From Acidobacteriota bacterium (GTDB lineage Bacteria; Acidobacteriota; Terriglobia; Terriglobales; Acidobacteriaceae), in NCBI GenBank assembly GCA_003225555.1, contig QIAM01000017.1, positions 1-64,000 on the forward strand: a stretch of 64,000 nucleotides of DNA, written 5' to 3'. Within the stretch, counting starts at the first letter, position 1. Each line of letters starts with the position of its first letter. Of the stretch, positions 24,717-34,592 are shown one piece after another. The position numbers and the translations under genes are program-made. A model generated the notes under the pieces. The model searched no databases. It was not told the DNA's origin and saw nothing but the letters and a program-made list of their open reading frames with translations.

Positions 24717-27245
24717 TCAGGGCTTCCTGAAGTGAATCACTACGTTCTGGTGCAGGTAAGCATCGCCCTGGTTTCCGGGAAACTGAATCTGCAGCCTGGC
24801 CTGCTTGGTGAGAATCGCGCCATCCATCGACCCGACCTGTTGCGGATTCCACACTGAAATCTCATACCTCACACCGGAGGCGCCAGAAACATTGAGGGTC
24901 AGCTGGTTTCGAGCCGAGTTCCACGATTCAGAGAGGACTCGTAAAGCCCGGCTCGCGCTGCCCAGAGGCGGAAGTTCATTGAAGATTGTCCGCCCGAAAT
25001 CATTTTTTACTCGAATCACCAGAGTGTTCGGGCCCTCGTGGACTGGAAAGCGCACGAGTACATGTTGGTCGTTGTCGTTCGGCCGGATCTTGAAGGGAAA
25101 TGGCTCCCCATTCAGCGTCGCGCCGACAATGGTCGTGCGCCAACTGAAGGATGGAGAAAATTCGACCCAGCAATCACCGGTTCCGGTTCGGGTGGTCTCC
25201 AGCGCAATGCTGCCGAGCGTCCTGTGATATTGAAAATCGGCGCTCGCCGCTCCCACGCGAACGTTATGAATCCCGAATGACTGCCAGTCCGCGGGAACGT
25301 GGGGCGCGAGCGTGATCTGGTGGGCTTGCGCGTCCGTCTGTAATCCGAAGAGCCCGCGCAGAATCGGGCTGACGACCATCGCTGCGGACCAAATTTGGTG
25401 GGGTGAACTTGTAGAGAATGACTGGTAGTAGTCGCCCGAAAGAACCTCCGTGAAGTGGCCGAGCGAGCCGTCCAGAGCCAGAAGTGCATTGGCGCGCAGG
25501 TTGGAATAGGCGGGCAGGTCGCGGTGATACCGGTACTCTCCCACGGAGGACCATCCTGTAAATAGCGGCCACACTGCACCGTAGTGATATCCCGAACCAT
25601 CGTAGTTCTTGGATTGTGAGGAGATGATGCGCATGCCCCAGTCGGTCTGGTGGTCCGCTTCGGAGAGCTGCGTGATCATCTGGTCGGCATGGCTCGCGTC
25701 TGGAAGCCCGAACCACATGGGGACCGTGGCCAACACGCTGGCTTCCTCGGCTCGCTGGTTGTCCTGCTTCACGGCGAATGCGTAGATCTTCTTTTCCGGT
25801 GACCAGAACGCCTGATCGAGAGCCGGCTTTTGGCGGTCGAACTCCGCCGCAAGCTGTTTGCTGAGGTCGTCCTTACCCAGAAGCCCGGCGAGATTGGAAA
25901 GCGCGTGTAAGGCCTCCACCCCGAGGCCGGCCTGATAGTACTCATTCTTTACCGGCAGCAGCGGGCCACCTTCCACCCAACCGTGGCCGACGCCCGCGTT
26001 CTGTGCGAAGCCCTGTGCATCGTACGTAGAACGCAGGAACTGGTACGCCCTCCAGAGGTTGTCCCATTTCTCTTGGGCGAAAGCTGTGTCGCCACTCTGG
26101 ACGACGTAGTCGTTCATGGCAATGATGAAGAGCGGCGTTGCATCGGCCGAAACGTACGGGTAAGGGTAGTCTTTGAACCATGGCACCAGGCTCGCGCTCT
26201 GCGAGATTTCATGGGGTACTTTGCCGTCTTTCCTCTGATATTTGCTGATGAAATCAAGCGCAGTGCGGGTGGTTGCGTAGTCGCCTTCCGCGTTCAGAGC
26301 AAATGAGGTCCACTCGGAGTCCCGTCCGAAGAACCACGCGAAACCGGGACGCTGGCTGGTGCCCGAAGTTCGGTATCCAGCCACCAAGCCGGTGCCAAGG
26401 TACGGATTGCTCACCAGACCTTGAATCGTGCTGATGCGTGCCCAGTCGTATGCCTGCTGCAGAGCATCGTCGGGCAGTTCGAGGCTTACCGTGCGTGCGA
26501 GGTACTCTCGGTAGAAGTCCGCGGCGGTGAGTTGCAGGTCTTTATAGGACGACAATAAATGCTGATAGGTCTTTTGCGCGTCGGCAGCGCCGGTGATGGA
26601 GGCCGATAGCAGGACCACCTTGGTCTCTTTGCCTCTCTGCGTTACGCCCAGCCGCAATGAGTTCTCATCTGCGGAAGAATAGTTCGTCTGGTAAGCGAGG
26701 TGAGCATCCTGCGCCGTGGGAGAGCCCACGAGTGCGGCGAATTTTCTGGTCTCTTCTCCAAAGACGACCGCCTGCAGTTTGGTGTCCCACTGAATGTACG
26801 TGCCCCCCAGCGCGGCCGGCCATTCCAGTTGGAAGTCGCCCACAAAGGCGGCCTCAATTTCGAGAGGCTGCTCCGTTTCCACGTCGAGCAGCACCACGGC
26901 GCCCGGCTCGTTTACGGGGACAAAGATTGTCTCCCGCACTCGAAATGAATCTCCTGCGTAAAGGATCGTGGCCGACTCGGGACGGACGGTCAGCGTACGG
27001 GAGAGGCTCTCCGCGGGCAGGGCACGGTCTCCTACATGGAACGTCAGGTGGAAGTCGCGGAAAATCTTCAGGGGATAGACCCAGGCTTCGAATCGCCCGG
27101 TCTCGTTGCCAAACAAACCTGCGCGGGTGCCGACGATCGGAAGAAATTCCCATGTGCGGACTGTCCGCGAAAGTTCCAACGGCTTCGGCGATTGCTGCGC
27201 GCTTAGAACAGGTGCTATGGTCAGCGCGATCAGGATCGTCTGCAA
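24717..27245 (-). CDS. Secreted (alpha/alpha)6-barrel glycosidase, glycogen-debranching/GH63-like
   Basis: The frame is open to a GTG at 27389, but the first 48 residues include a translated dispersed repeat (VIPSEARNL). I therefore favour TTG 27245, after which QTILIALTIAPVLSAQQS reads as a signal peptide; this start is uncertain. An N-terminal beta-sandwich (to about residue 280) is followed by the six-hairpin barrel with FAWFFGRDSEWTSFAL, GKVPHEISQS, DATPLFIIAMNDYV, VGHGWVEGGPLLPV and GYHYGAVWPLFTGW. The general-acid/base pair of such enzymes is usually Asp/Glu in GRD and in WVEGG. The C-terminal part is a beta-domain. It probably trims alpha-glucans together with the adjacent GH13 enzyme. 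Confidence 0.72.
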   Translation of the reverse strand: MQTILIALTIAPVLSAQQSPKPLELSRTVRTWEFLPIVGTRAGLFGNETGRFEAWVYPLKIFRDFHLTFHVGDRALPAESLSRTLTVRPESATILYAGDSFRVRETIFVPVNEPGAVVLLDVETEQPLEIEAAFVGDFQLEWPAALGGTYIQWDTKLQAVVFGEETRKFAALVGSPTAQDAHLAYQTNYSSADENSLRLGVTQRGKETKVVLLSASITGAADAQKTYQHLLSSYKDLQLTAADFYREYLARTVSLELPDDALQQAYDWARISTIQGLVSNPYLGTGLVAGYRTSGTSQRPGFAWFFGRDSEWTSFALNAEGDYATTRTALDFISKYQRKDGKVPHEISQSASLVPWFKDYPYPYVSADATPLFIIAMNDYVVQSGDTAFAQEKWDNLWRAYQFLRSTYDAQGFAQNAGVGHGWVEGGPLLPVKNEYYQAGLGVEALHALSNLAGLLGKDDLSKQLAAEFDRQKPALDQAFWSPEKKIYAFAVKQDNQRAEEASVLATVPMWFGLPDASHADQMITQLSEADHQTDWGMRIISSQSKNYDGSGYHYGAVWPLFTGWSSVGEYRYHRDLPAYSNLRANALLALDGSLGHFTEVLSGDYYQSFSTSSPHQIWSAAMVVSPILRGLFGLQTDAQAHQITLAPHVPADWQSFGIHNVRVGAASADFQYHRTLGSIALETTRTGTGDCWVEFSPSFSWRTTIVGATLNGEPFPFKIRPNDNDQHVLVRFPVHEGPNTLVIRVKNDFGRTIFNELPPLGSASRALRVLSESWNSARNQLTLNVSGASGVRYEISVWNPQQVGSMDGAILTKQARLQIQFPGNQGDAYLHQNVVIHFRKP

Positions 27246-27285
27246 GACACGCGTGACTAAGGTTCGGCGCGGGTGTCGAGCAAAA

Positions 27286-27314
27286 CCGAGATTCCTCGCT
27301 TCGCTCGGAATGAC
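27286..27314. repeat. Dispersed repeat GTCATTCCGAGCGAAGCGAGG, copy D1
   Basis: Read on the minus strand: GTCATTCCGAGCGAAGCGAG followed by GAATCTCGG, about 40 bases before the likely start of the glycosidase. The related GTCATCCTGAGCGAAGCGAA occurs at 39346. This sequence class is common between genes in Acidobacteria. Confidence 0.7.
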
Positions 27315-27450
27315 AACCCTTTGTAATGGATGGCAAACGGGAGCAATCGGAACCCCTGCCACGCCGGAACTTGCAAAGTCGCGGTTCACTGAATATAAGA
27401 AAGGCAGGGGCGAATTTTAGCACGACCCGAGCGGGCCAGGTAGCAACCTC

Positions 27451-29286
27451 TTGTTCCCTTCACGCCGCGTCTTTCTGAAATCTCTGAGCCGGTCGGCCCT
27501 CGTGCTTTCACTTGAGAGCCTGCTGAGCCTGGCTTGGCCGCGCTGGTCGCGAGCCGATACCCAAGCGAACCAGAAAAATGATCCCAAGAAAGAAGAGCCG
27601 AATCCTCCGGGCAACGATGTCGGCGTAACCTTCGTCAATGTTGCTCGCGAGTCGGGGCTGAACGCGAAAACCATCTTCGGCGGCGAGCACAAGAACAAGT
27701 ATCTGCTGGAGACCACGGGCTGCGGCGTTGCTTTCTACGACTACGACAATGACGGATGGCTGGATATTTTTCTGGTCAACGGTTCGCGGCTTGAAGGCTT
27801 TCCTGCCGGCAGCGAGCCGACCTCGCATCTTTTCCGCAACAATCGTGACGGCACCTTTGCTGACGTGACGGCGAAGTCCGGACTGGCGCATTCCGGCTGG
27901 GGGCAAGGCGTGTGCGTCGGCGATTACGACAACGACGGATGGGACGATCTGTTCGTCACCTACTTCGGCAAGAACGTTCTTTACCACAACAACGGTGACG
28001 GCACTTTCACCGATGTGAGCCAGAAGGCAGGCGTAGCGGGCAAGGGCACGCGCTGGAACACGGGTTGCGCATTTGTCGACTATGACCGCGATGGACGCCT
28101 CGATCTGTTCGTGGCGAACTACATTGACCTCGACCTGGCGACGGCGCCGGTACCTGAGTCTGGTCCCTGCCTCTACAAAAGCGTGATGGTGGCATGCGGG
28201 CCGCCAGGATTGCAGGGCGGCAAGAACATCCTGTATCACAACAATGGCGATGGCACGTTCACTGATGTTTCTGAAGCCGCAGGCATCTTTCGCGCCAACG
28301 GAACCTACGGACTCGGCGTACTCACGGCGGATCTCGACAACGACGGCTGGCCTGACATTTATGTGGCCAACGACTCCACCGCCAGCGCGCTCTATCACAA
28401 CAAGAAGAATGGAACATTCGAGGACATCGCGATCGAAGCCGGCTGCGCGCTTAGTCCGGATGGGAAGCCACAAGCGGGCATGGGAATATCGGCCGCCGAC
28501 TATGATCTCGACGGCAACCTGGATCTGGTAAAGACAAATTTCGCGGGCGACACTCCTTCTCTCTATCACAACCAGGGCGGGGGCAGTTTCGAAGACACAA
28601 CCTTCACCGCCGGGTTAGGCGCTCACACCCAATATTTAGGCTGGGGCTGCGGCTTCTTCGATTTCGATAACGATGGCTGGCCCGACATCCTGATCTGCAA
28701 TGGGCATGTGTATCCCGAAGTTGAGCAACTGAAGACCGAGGCTGGATACCCACAACGTAAGTTGCTCTATCGAAACCTGCGCAACGGCCATTTTGCAGAC
28801 ATTTCTTTGCAAGTGGGGCCCGGGATCTCCGATCCAGTTGCAGCCAGAGGCTGTGCCTTCGGCGACTTCGACAACGATGGCGACATCGACGTGGTCGTCA
28901 ACACGGTCAACGACTATCCCCAACTCCTGCGTTGCGATTCGAAGCTGGATAACAACTGGATCAAGGTGCGCACCATTGGCACGAAATCGAATCGTAGCGG
29001 GATCGGCGCGCGCCTGACATGTGTTACGCAGGTCCCGGGGGAGTCGAAGCGGCATCGTCAGATCGACGAAGTCCGCAGCGGCGGTGGCTATATTTCGCAG
29101 AATGATTTGCGCGTTCACTTTGGAGTGGGGAAAGCGGAGAAGGTTGATTTGCTTGAAATCCTCTGGCCCAGCGGACAGGTCGACACGCTTAAAGACATCA
29201 AGGTAAACCAGCTCGTCTTCGTGAAGGAAGGCGAGGGAATCACGCGCATTATGCAGTTCACGCGAGGCGCCAAATCGAGCAAGTAG
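27451..29286 (+). CDS. CRTAC1-type protein (VCBS repeats plus ASPIC/UnbV), exported
   Basis: 611 residues from TTG 27451. The N-terminus SRRVFLKSLSR fits a Tat signal peptide, and a hydrophobic stretch follows. After TFVNVARESGLNAKTIFGG come repeated VCBS/FG-GAP units, each with a DYDNDGWxDIF or similar calcium-loop motif (YDYDNDGWLDIF, GDYDNDGWDDLF, VDYDRDGRLDLF, ADLDNDGWPDIY, FDFDNDGWPDIL, GDFDNDGDIDVV) and HNNGDGTFTDV blades. The C-terminal ASPIC/UnbV domain has GIGARLTC, VRSGGGYISQNDLRVHFG and ILWPSGQVD. The layout is of a secreted beta-propeller of unknown function, common in Acidobacteria and Planctomycetes. A convergent paralogue lies at 29759-31510. Confidence 0.87.
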   Translation: MFPSRRVFLKSLSRSALVLSLESLLSLAWPRWSRADTQANQKNDPKKEEPNPPGNDVGVTFVNVARESGLNAKTIFGGEHKNKYLLETTGCGVAFYDYDNDGWLDIFLVNGSRLEGFPAGSEPTSHLFRNNRDGTFADVTAKSGLAHSGWGQGVCVGDYDNDGWDDLFVTYFGKNVLYHNNGDGTFTDVSQKAGVAGKGTRWNTGCAFVDYDRDGRLDLFVANYIDLDLATAPVPESGPCLYKSVMVACGPPGLQGGKNILYHNNGDGTFTDVSEAAGIFRANGTYGLGVLTADLDNDGWPDIYVANDSTASALYHNKKNGTFEDIAIEAGCALSPDGKPQAGMGISAADYDLDGNLDLVKTNFAGDTPSLYHNQGGGSFEDTTFTAGLGAHTQYLGWGCGFFDFDNDGWPDILICNGHVYPEVEQLKTEAGYPQRKLLYRNLRNGHFADISLQVGPGISDPVAARGCAFGDFDNDGDIDVVVNTVNDYPQLLRCDSKLDNNWIKVRTIGTKSNRSGIGARLTCVTQVPGESKRHRQIDEVRSGGGYISQNDLRVHFGVGKAEKVDLLEILWPSGQVDTLKDIKVNQLVFVKEGEGITRIMQFTRGAKSSK

Positions 29287-29363
29287 TTCCAGCCGCCGTA
29301 CTGGGTTATCTCCCCTCTAAAAAGCTGAATTATGTTTTTGACAAATCCACAAGCACTGCACCA

Positions 29364-29651
29364 ATGGCGTTTGATGTAACATTTGCCGAGGAATTTGCGG
29401 ATGCTATGCTACACGTTCTAGGTTGGTTCGTGATTGCCGTTGTCGTCGCCGTTACGGTCGTCAACGCCGCATTAATGCTTGCCTCGCCCCGGGCTTGGTT
29501 TCGATTACCGGAGTGGTTTCCGGGCAGGGGTTCAATGACCGAACATACGTACGGAAGCGGTTTGGGTGCCATTGAAACCCGGATTGCAGGTGGGATGATG
29601 GTAGCGGCTATCCTTTGGGTTTTATATGACTCGCTCTTGAGATCACGATAA
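29364..29651 (+). CDS. Small membrane protein of unknown function
   Basis: 95 residues from ATG 29364; an ATG at 29403 (MLHVLGW) is also possible and has GAGGA upstream. Two transmembrane helices (VLGWFVIAVVVAVTVVNAALML and GMMVAAILWVLYDSLL) flank a loop with WFRLPEWFPG. It sits alone between the two convergent CRTAC1 genes. No family recognised. Confidence 0.6.
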   Translation: MAFDVTFAEEFADAMLHVLGWFVIAVVVAVTVVNAALMLASPRAWFRLPEWFPGRGSMTEHTYGSGLGAIETRIAGGMMVAAILWVLYDSLLRSR

Positions 29652-29758
29652 TCTCGGTCGACGCCTAGCGCTCGTCAGGTTCTTGTGTTCTCCGCTTTCC
29701 TGTCCTCTTCTGCGGCGGCTTGACCTTGAGCACGTCCGCTATCATAGTCGTTTCGCCC

Positions 29759-31510
<1,752 letters not shown>

Positions 31511-31578
31511 GACCCAGGTTGCAATGGTAGGGGTGTTGTCGGCGATGGGTCAAGCCCTGAAGCTTCTGAGGCGAACAA

Positions 31579-31631
31579 GAGACAGCGCAGTCGAGCTTCG
31601 CTCGACCAGACAGCCGAGAGCGGCTGTCTCC
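31579..31631. repeat. Dispersed GACAGCC hairpin repeat, copy C1
   Basis: Two inverted repeats: GTCGAG-cttcg-CTCGAC and AGACAGCCG-agag-CGGCTGTCT (31608-31629), in the 180 bases between the GH130-like gene and the CRTAC1 gene. It shares the GACAGCC/GGCTGTC core with copies at 35773, 46403 and 52482. Confidence 0.6.
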
Positions 31632-31690
31632 ACATGGTCTGTGCCGGTGACGGCAGCAATGTTGCGACCTTGAGACGGACACAACCTCAG

Positions 31691-32674
31691 TCATCTGCTC
31701 ACTAGCGCTTCCGCGACGCCGACGTAGGTGTCGGCGCTTCCATAGTAGAACAAGTACTTGTCGCCCTTCTGCACCATGCCTTCGACGAACACCACGTTCG
31801 GAACCTGGCCGACTTTTTCCCACTCCTTTTCAGGAGCAAAGATCGGTTTCTCGCTGCGCGAGATCAGGCGGCGCAGATCATGGCGATCATACACGGCTAC
31901 CCCGGTCCGGTATACCAACTTGTCATCGGCACCGCTATAGATCAGGACGATTCCATTGGGTGTGAGGATGGGTGCTGGTCCGGGCTCCGCCACGCGCGAG
32001 TCGAACTGGCCCGGCCGCACAGGCAGAACTGGCATCTCCGTCGCTTCTGTCCAGTGAAGAAGATCTGTCGACGATGCCAAACCCCCCTGGTCCTTGTTAT
32101 CGGCGCTCGTGCCCAGGAAGTACATCCAGTATTTGCCGTCAATCTCTTCGGGAACGATGGCGCCGGACTTGGTCCACTTCACATTCCAGTTTCCCTTGTT
32201 GGCGGGGATGATCACTCCCTTGCGCTCCCAGTGAATCAGATCCTTTGAGGTCGCCAGACAGAGCTGCGCGTCCTTATTGTTGTACCCGGTATAGGTCAAA
32301 TAATACGTATCGCCGAACTGAACGAGGCGAGGGTCTTCTACTCCTCCCTCTTTCTCATAGTCCGTGGACGGCGACAATACCGGTTCGTCGCGGCGCGTGA
32401 AGTGGACTCCGTCCGTGCTATCGGCATAGCCGAGTCGCGAGATCCCTCCCTTGTCCTGGGCCCGGTAGAGCATGACGATCTTGCCGTCACGCATGACCAC
32501 GGCGGGGTTGAATGTCCCTGCCGACTCCCATCCGTCTCCGCGGGGAGCAATCACGGGAGTCTCGGACACCCGGCGCCAGGCTCCGAAGGGCAGACTCCCG
32601 CTACCCGGGAACTTCAGCGCCAGCAGGAAGACAACGGACTGGAGTAGGACTCTTTTGTGGATTGCAGCGATCAT
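31691..32674 (-). CDS. Secreted GH130-like beta-propeller glycosidase/phosphorylase
   Basis: 327 residues from ATG 32674 (MIAAIHKRVLLQ); the longer frame to 32731 adds no recognisable residues. An N-terminal hydrophobic segment (LQSVVFLLALKF) suggests export. The five-bladed propeller carries FNPAVVMRDGKIVMLYRAQDKGGIS, GVEDPRLVQFGDTYYLTYTGY and AEPGPAPILTPNGIVLIYSG. The EDPR box and the repeated DGKxxxxY strands match GH130 mannooligosaccharide phosphorylases and hydrolases. The lack of a cytoplasmic layout favours a hydrolytic member. Substrate unknown. Confidence 0.78.
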   Translation of the reverse strand: MIAAIHKRVLLQSVVFLLALKFPGSGSLPFGAWRRVSETPVIAPRGDGWESAGTFNPAVVMRDGKIVMLYRAQDKGGISRLGYADSTDGVHFTRRDEPVLSPSTDYEKEGGVEDPRLVQFGDTYYLTYTGYNNKDAQLCLATSKDLIHWERKGVIIPANKGNWNVKWTKSGAIVPEEIDGKYWMYFLGTSADNKDQGGLASSTDLLHWTEATEMPVLPVRPGQFDSRVAEPGPAPILTPNGIVLIYSGADDKLVYRTGVAVYDRHDLRRLISRSEKPIFAPEKEWEKVGQVPNVVFVEGMVQKGDKYLFYYGSADTYVGVAEALVSR

Positions 32675-32740
32675 CTTGAAGCGATCATTGCGAAGCTCGC
32701 GATCTTTTTCGTATCCGGTCGTATCCGGCAAGCAGTCCGG

Positions 32741-32776
32741 AAAAGAGAAAACGGCAGGGCCGACCCCCTGCCGTTT
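32741..32776 (-). terminator. Terminator of the HU gene
   Basis: AAACGGCAGGG / CCCTGCCGTTT 11-bp stem, followed on the minus strand by TTTTCTCTTTTCC. It begins about 20 bases after the HU stop. Confidence 0.85.
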
Positions 32777-32797
32777 CGTACGAATCCAGATCCTGCA

Positions 32798-33076
32798 CTA
32801 CTTCTTGTTGACTGCCTTCTTGAGTTCAGCCCCAGGGGTAAACTTCGCGACTCTGCGGGCAGCGATCTTGATAGTGGCGCCCGTCTGCGGGTTGCGCCCG
32901 TTCCGCGCCTTTCTCTGCGAAACTGAGAAAGTGCCGAAACCTATCAAAGCCACCCGATCTCCTTTGCGGAGGGAAGCGGTGATGCTGTCCACGGCGGTAT
33001 CAATCGCAGTTGTAGCCGCTGCCTTGCTGATTTCGCAAGCGCCTGCGATCTTGTCAACGAGATCGGCCTTGTTCAT
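32798..33076 (-). CDS. hup: HU-family DNA-binding protein
   Basis: 92 residues from ATG 33076 (MNKADLVDKIA), which has AGGAGAG upstream; the longer frame is not HU-like. The HU/IHF signature is complete: VDSITASLRKGDRVALIGFGTFSVSQRKARNGRNPQTG, with the KKAVNKK end. The beta-arm RNPQTG intercalates with Pro. It bends and compacts DNA as a homodimer. It ends in its own terminator, so it is monocistronic. Confidence 0.95.
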   Translation of the reverse strand: MNKADLVDKIAGACEISKAAATTAIDTAVDSITASLRKGDRVALIGFGTFSVSQRKARNGRNPQTGATIKIAARRVAKFTPGAELKKAVNKK

Positions 33077-33387
33077 GAGTCTCTCCTCGCAGGTCTCTTT
33101 GGGCCCAGCCCGCACCCGAGCCAGCAAGCTGTGGCGATGTTGGGAAACCTGACGGCTCGTATTCTCCTCCCTCTTTGGCGAATGTCAACTGTGAAAATCC
33201 GCACAGGAAGCCTGTTTTGCACTCACTAGGCCCGAATTGGAGCTTTGGAAGCAGGTTTTGCCGGGCCGCCGATCATGTTTGGCGCTCCTTGGCACAAACC
33301 GGCTCGATGAAGCGTTTTCCTACGCTCTCCACAACGACGGAGGCTGGTTCACAGGATGTACACAGGCAGACTGGTTTTCAGACTTGC

Positions 33388-34251
33388 ATGGAGTTGACCC
33401 TCCGGTGCAAAGTCAAACAGGGAAACATTCCTTTGGATTTGGAGAAAACGATTCGGGTGATTAAGGCTCCTGCAGAAATTTGCCCGGTATGCGCCGGCAC
33501 AGGCTGGAAAACGGTTCCGGACGACCCGAATACGCCCGGTCACAAGAAAGACCGCAGGGTGACGCGCTGCGACTGCCAGCTGCGCGCCCGAGGACAATCG
33601 TTGCTGGTAGCGGCTCACATCCCGCGACGGTATGAGCATTGCGAACTCGCCAGCTACACACCAGATTTTCCCGGAGCCCATCCGTCGCTGGGCCTTGGCC
33701 ATCTTACTGCTTCCAAGTTTGTCGAGGAATACGACCCAAGCGACGGCACCGGGCTTCTGATCATCGGCAAGATCGGCACGGGCAAGACTCATCTCGCCGT
33801 TGGCATCATCAAGGAGCTGATCCTGAGTAAGGGAATCTCATGCCTGTTTTACGACTATCGTGAGCTGCTCAAAGAGATTCAGAACTCGTACAACGCTGCG
33901 GTTCAAACCACGGAGCTGGATGTGCTCCGTCCCGTCTTTGAAACCGACGTGCTCGTGCTCGACGAGTTAGGCGCCGTCAAGCCCACCGAATGGGTGTGGG
34001 ACACCGTCAGCCTCATTCTCAACTCGCGCTACAACGACAATCGCACCACCATTATTACGACAAACTTCGAGGATCAGCCTGCAGCCGGCGTTGCGATCTC
34101 GCTTTCTGCCGCACGGGCCGCCACTCGCGGCGAAACCCTGGGCGATCGCATCGGCGAGCGTATGCGCTCCCGCTTGCACGAGATGTGTCGCATCGTAACC
34201 CTTGACGGCACCGACTTCCGGCAAAAACTCCGCAGCGCCAGCTACCGCTGA
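33388..34251 (+). CDS. DnaC/IstB-like AAA+ ATPase with N-terminal zinc-binding segment
   Basis: The frame is open from 33175, but the first 71 residues resemble nothing; ATG 33388 (MELTLRCKV) or GTG 33457 (MIKAPAEICPVC) are better starts, neither with a strong ribosome site. CPVCAGTGW...TRCDCQ gives four cysteines in a zinc-finger-like cluster. Walker A is IIGKIGTGKTHLA, Walker B VLVLDELGAVKPTEW, sensor 1 IITTNFED, and an arginine-finger region is GDRIGERMRSRLHEM. This is the layout of DnaC/IstB helicase loaders. No dnaB or transposase is adjacent, so the gene is isolated. A role in replication restart or as a phage-derived loader is inference. Confidence 0.78.
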   Translation: MELTLRCKVKQGNIPLDLEKTIRVIKAPAEICPVCAGTGWKTVPDDPNTPGHKKDRRVTRCDCQLRARGQSLLVAAHIPRRYEHCELASYTPDFPGAHPSLGLGHLTASKFVEEYDPSDGTGLLIIGKIGTGKTHLAVGIIKELILSKGISCLFYDYRELLKEIQNSYNAAVQTTELDVLRPVFETDVLVLDELGAVKPTEWVWDTVSLILNSRYNDNRTTIITTNFEDQPAAGVAISLSAARAATRGETLGDRIGERMRSRLHEMCRIVTLDGTDFRQKLRSASYR

Positions 34252-34296
34252 GAAAGGTTCGCTCAGTTGTCGCGCAACTCCATCAGTGGGAGCCTG

Positions 34297-34520
34297 ATGA
34301 GCAGCACGGTGAAAAGTCTAGCCGTATATGGCGCGCTATGCTTCGGCGTCGGAATTGCCGCTCTTGGCTCACATTCGACTCTGGCTTTGGTCCGTGCGGT
34401 CCAGGTACTACATTCGGCACATTTCTGATGTGGCTCGGATTTGCAAGTATTCTCGGTGGGGCATGCATGATGATTGGCGCGATTCTTGAAGCCGCGTTCG
34501 GTCGCAGTAAGAAGGGTTAG
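34297..34520 (+). pseudogene. Possible frameshifted small membrane protein
   Basis: One frame (ATG 34297) reads MSSTVKSLAVYGALCFGVGI and then AALGSHSTLAL, giving one transmembrane helix, and stops at 34428. A second frame, ending at 34520, reads GPGTTFGTFLMWLGFASILG and then GACMMIGAILEAAF, a second helix, and GRSKKG. Joined across a shift near 34385-34400 they would make a plausible two-helix protein of about 75 residues. The shift point cannot be placed exactly, and either half may be chance. Confidence 0.35.
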
Positions 34521-34592
34521 GGTCAATCCGCATCCGTTATAGGGCTACATCCTGATCTGCCCCGCCGACGCGTTTCACACTACAATCACCTC

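Noticed and set aside
27389-27389. GTG 27389 as the start of the glycosidase
   Set aside because: The first residues include the translated dispersed repeat, no ribosome site is present, and a signal peptide begins only at TTG 27245.
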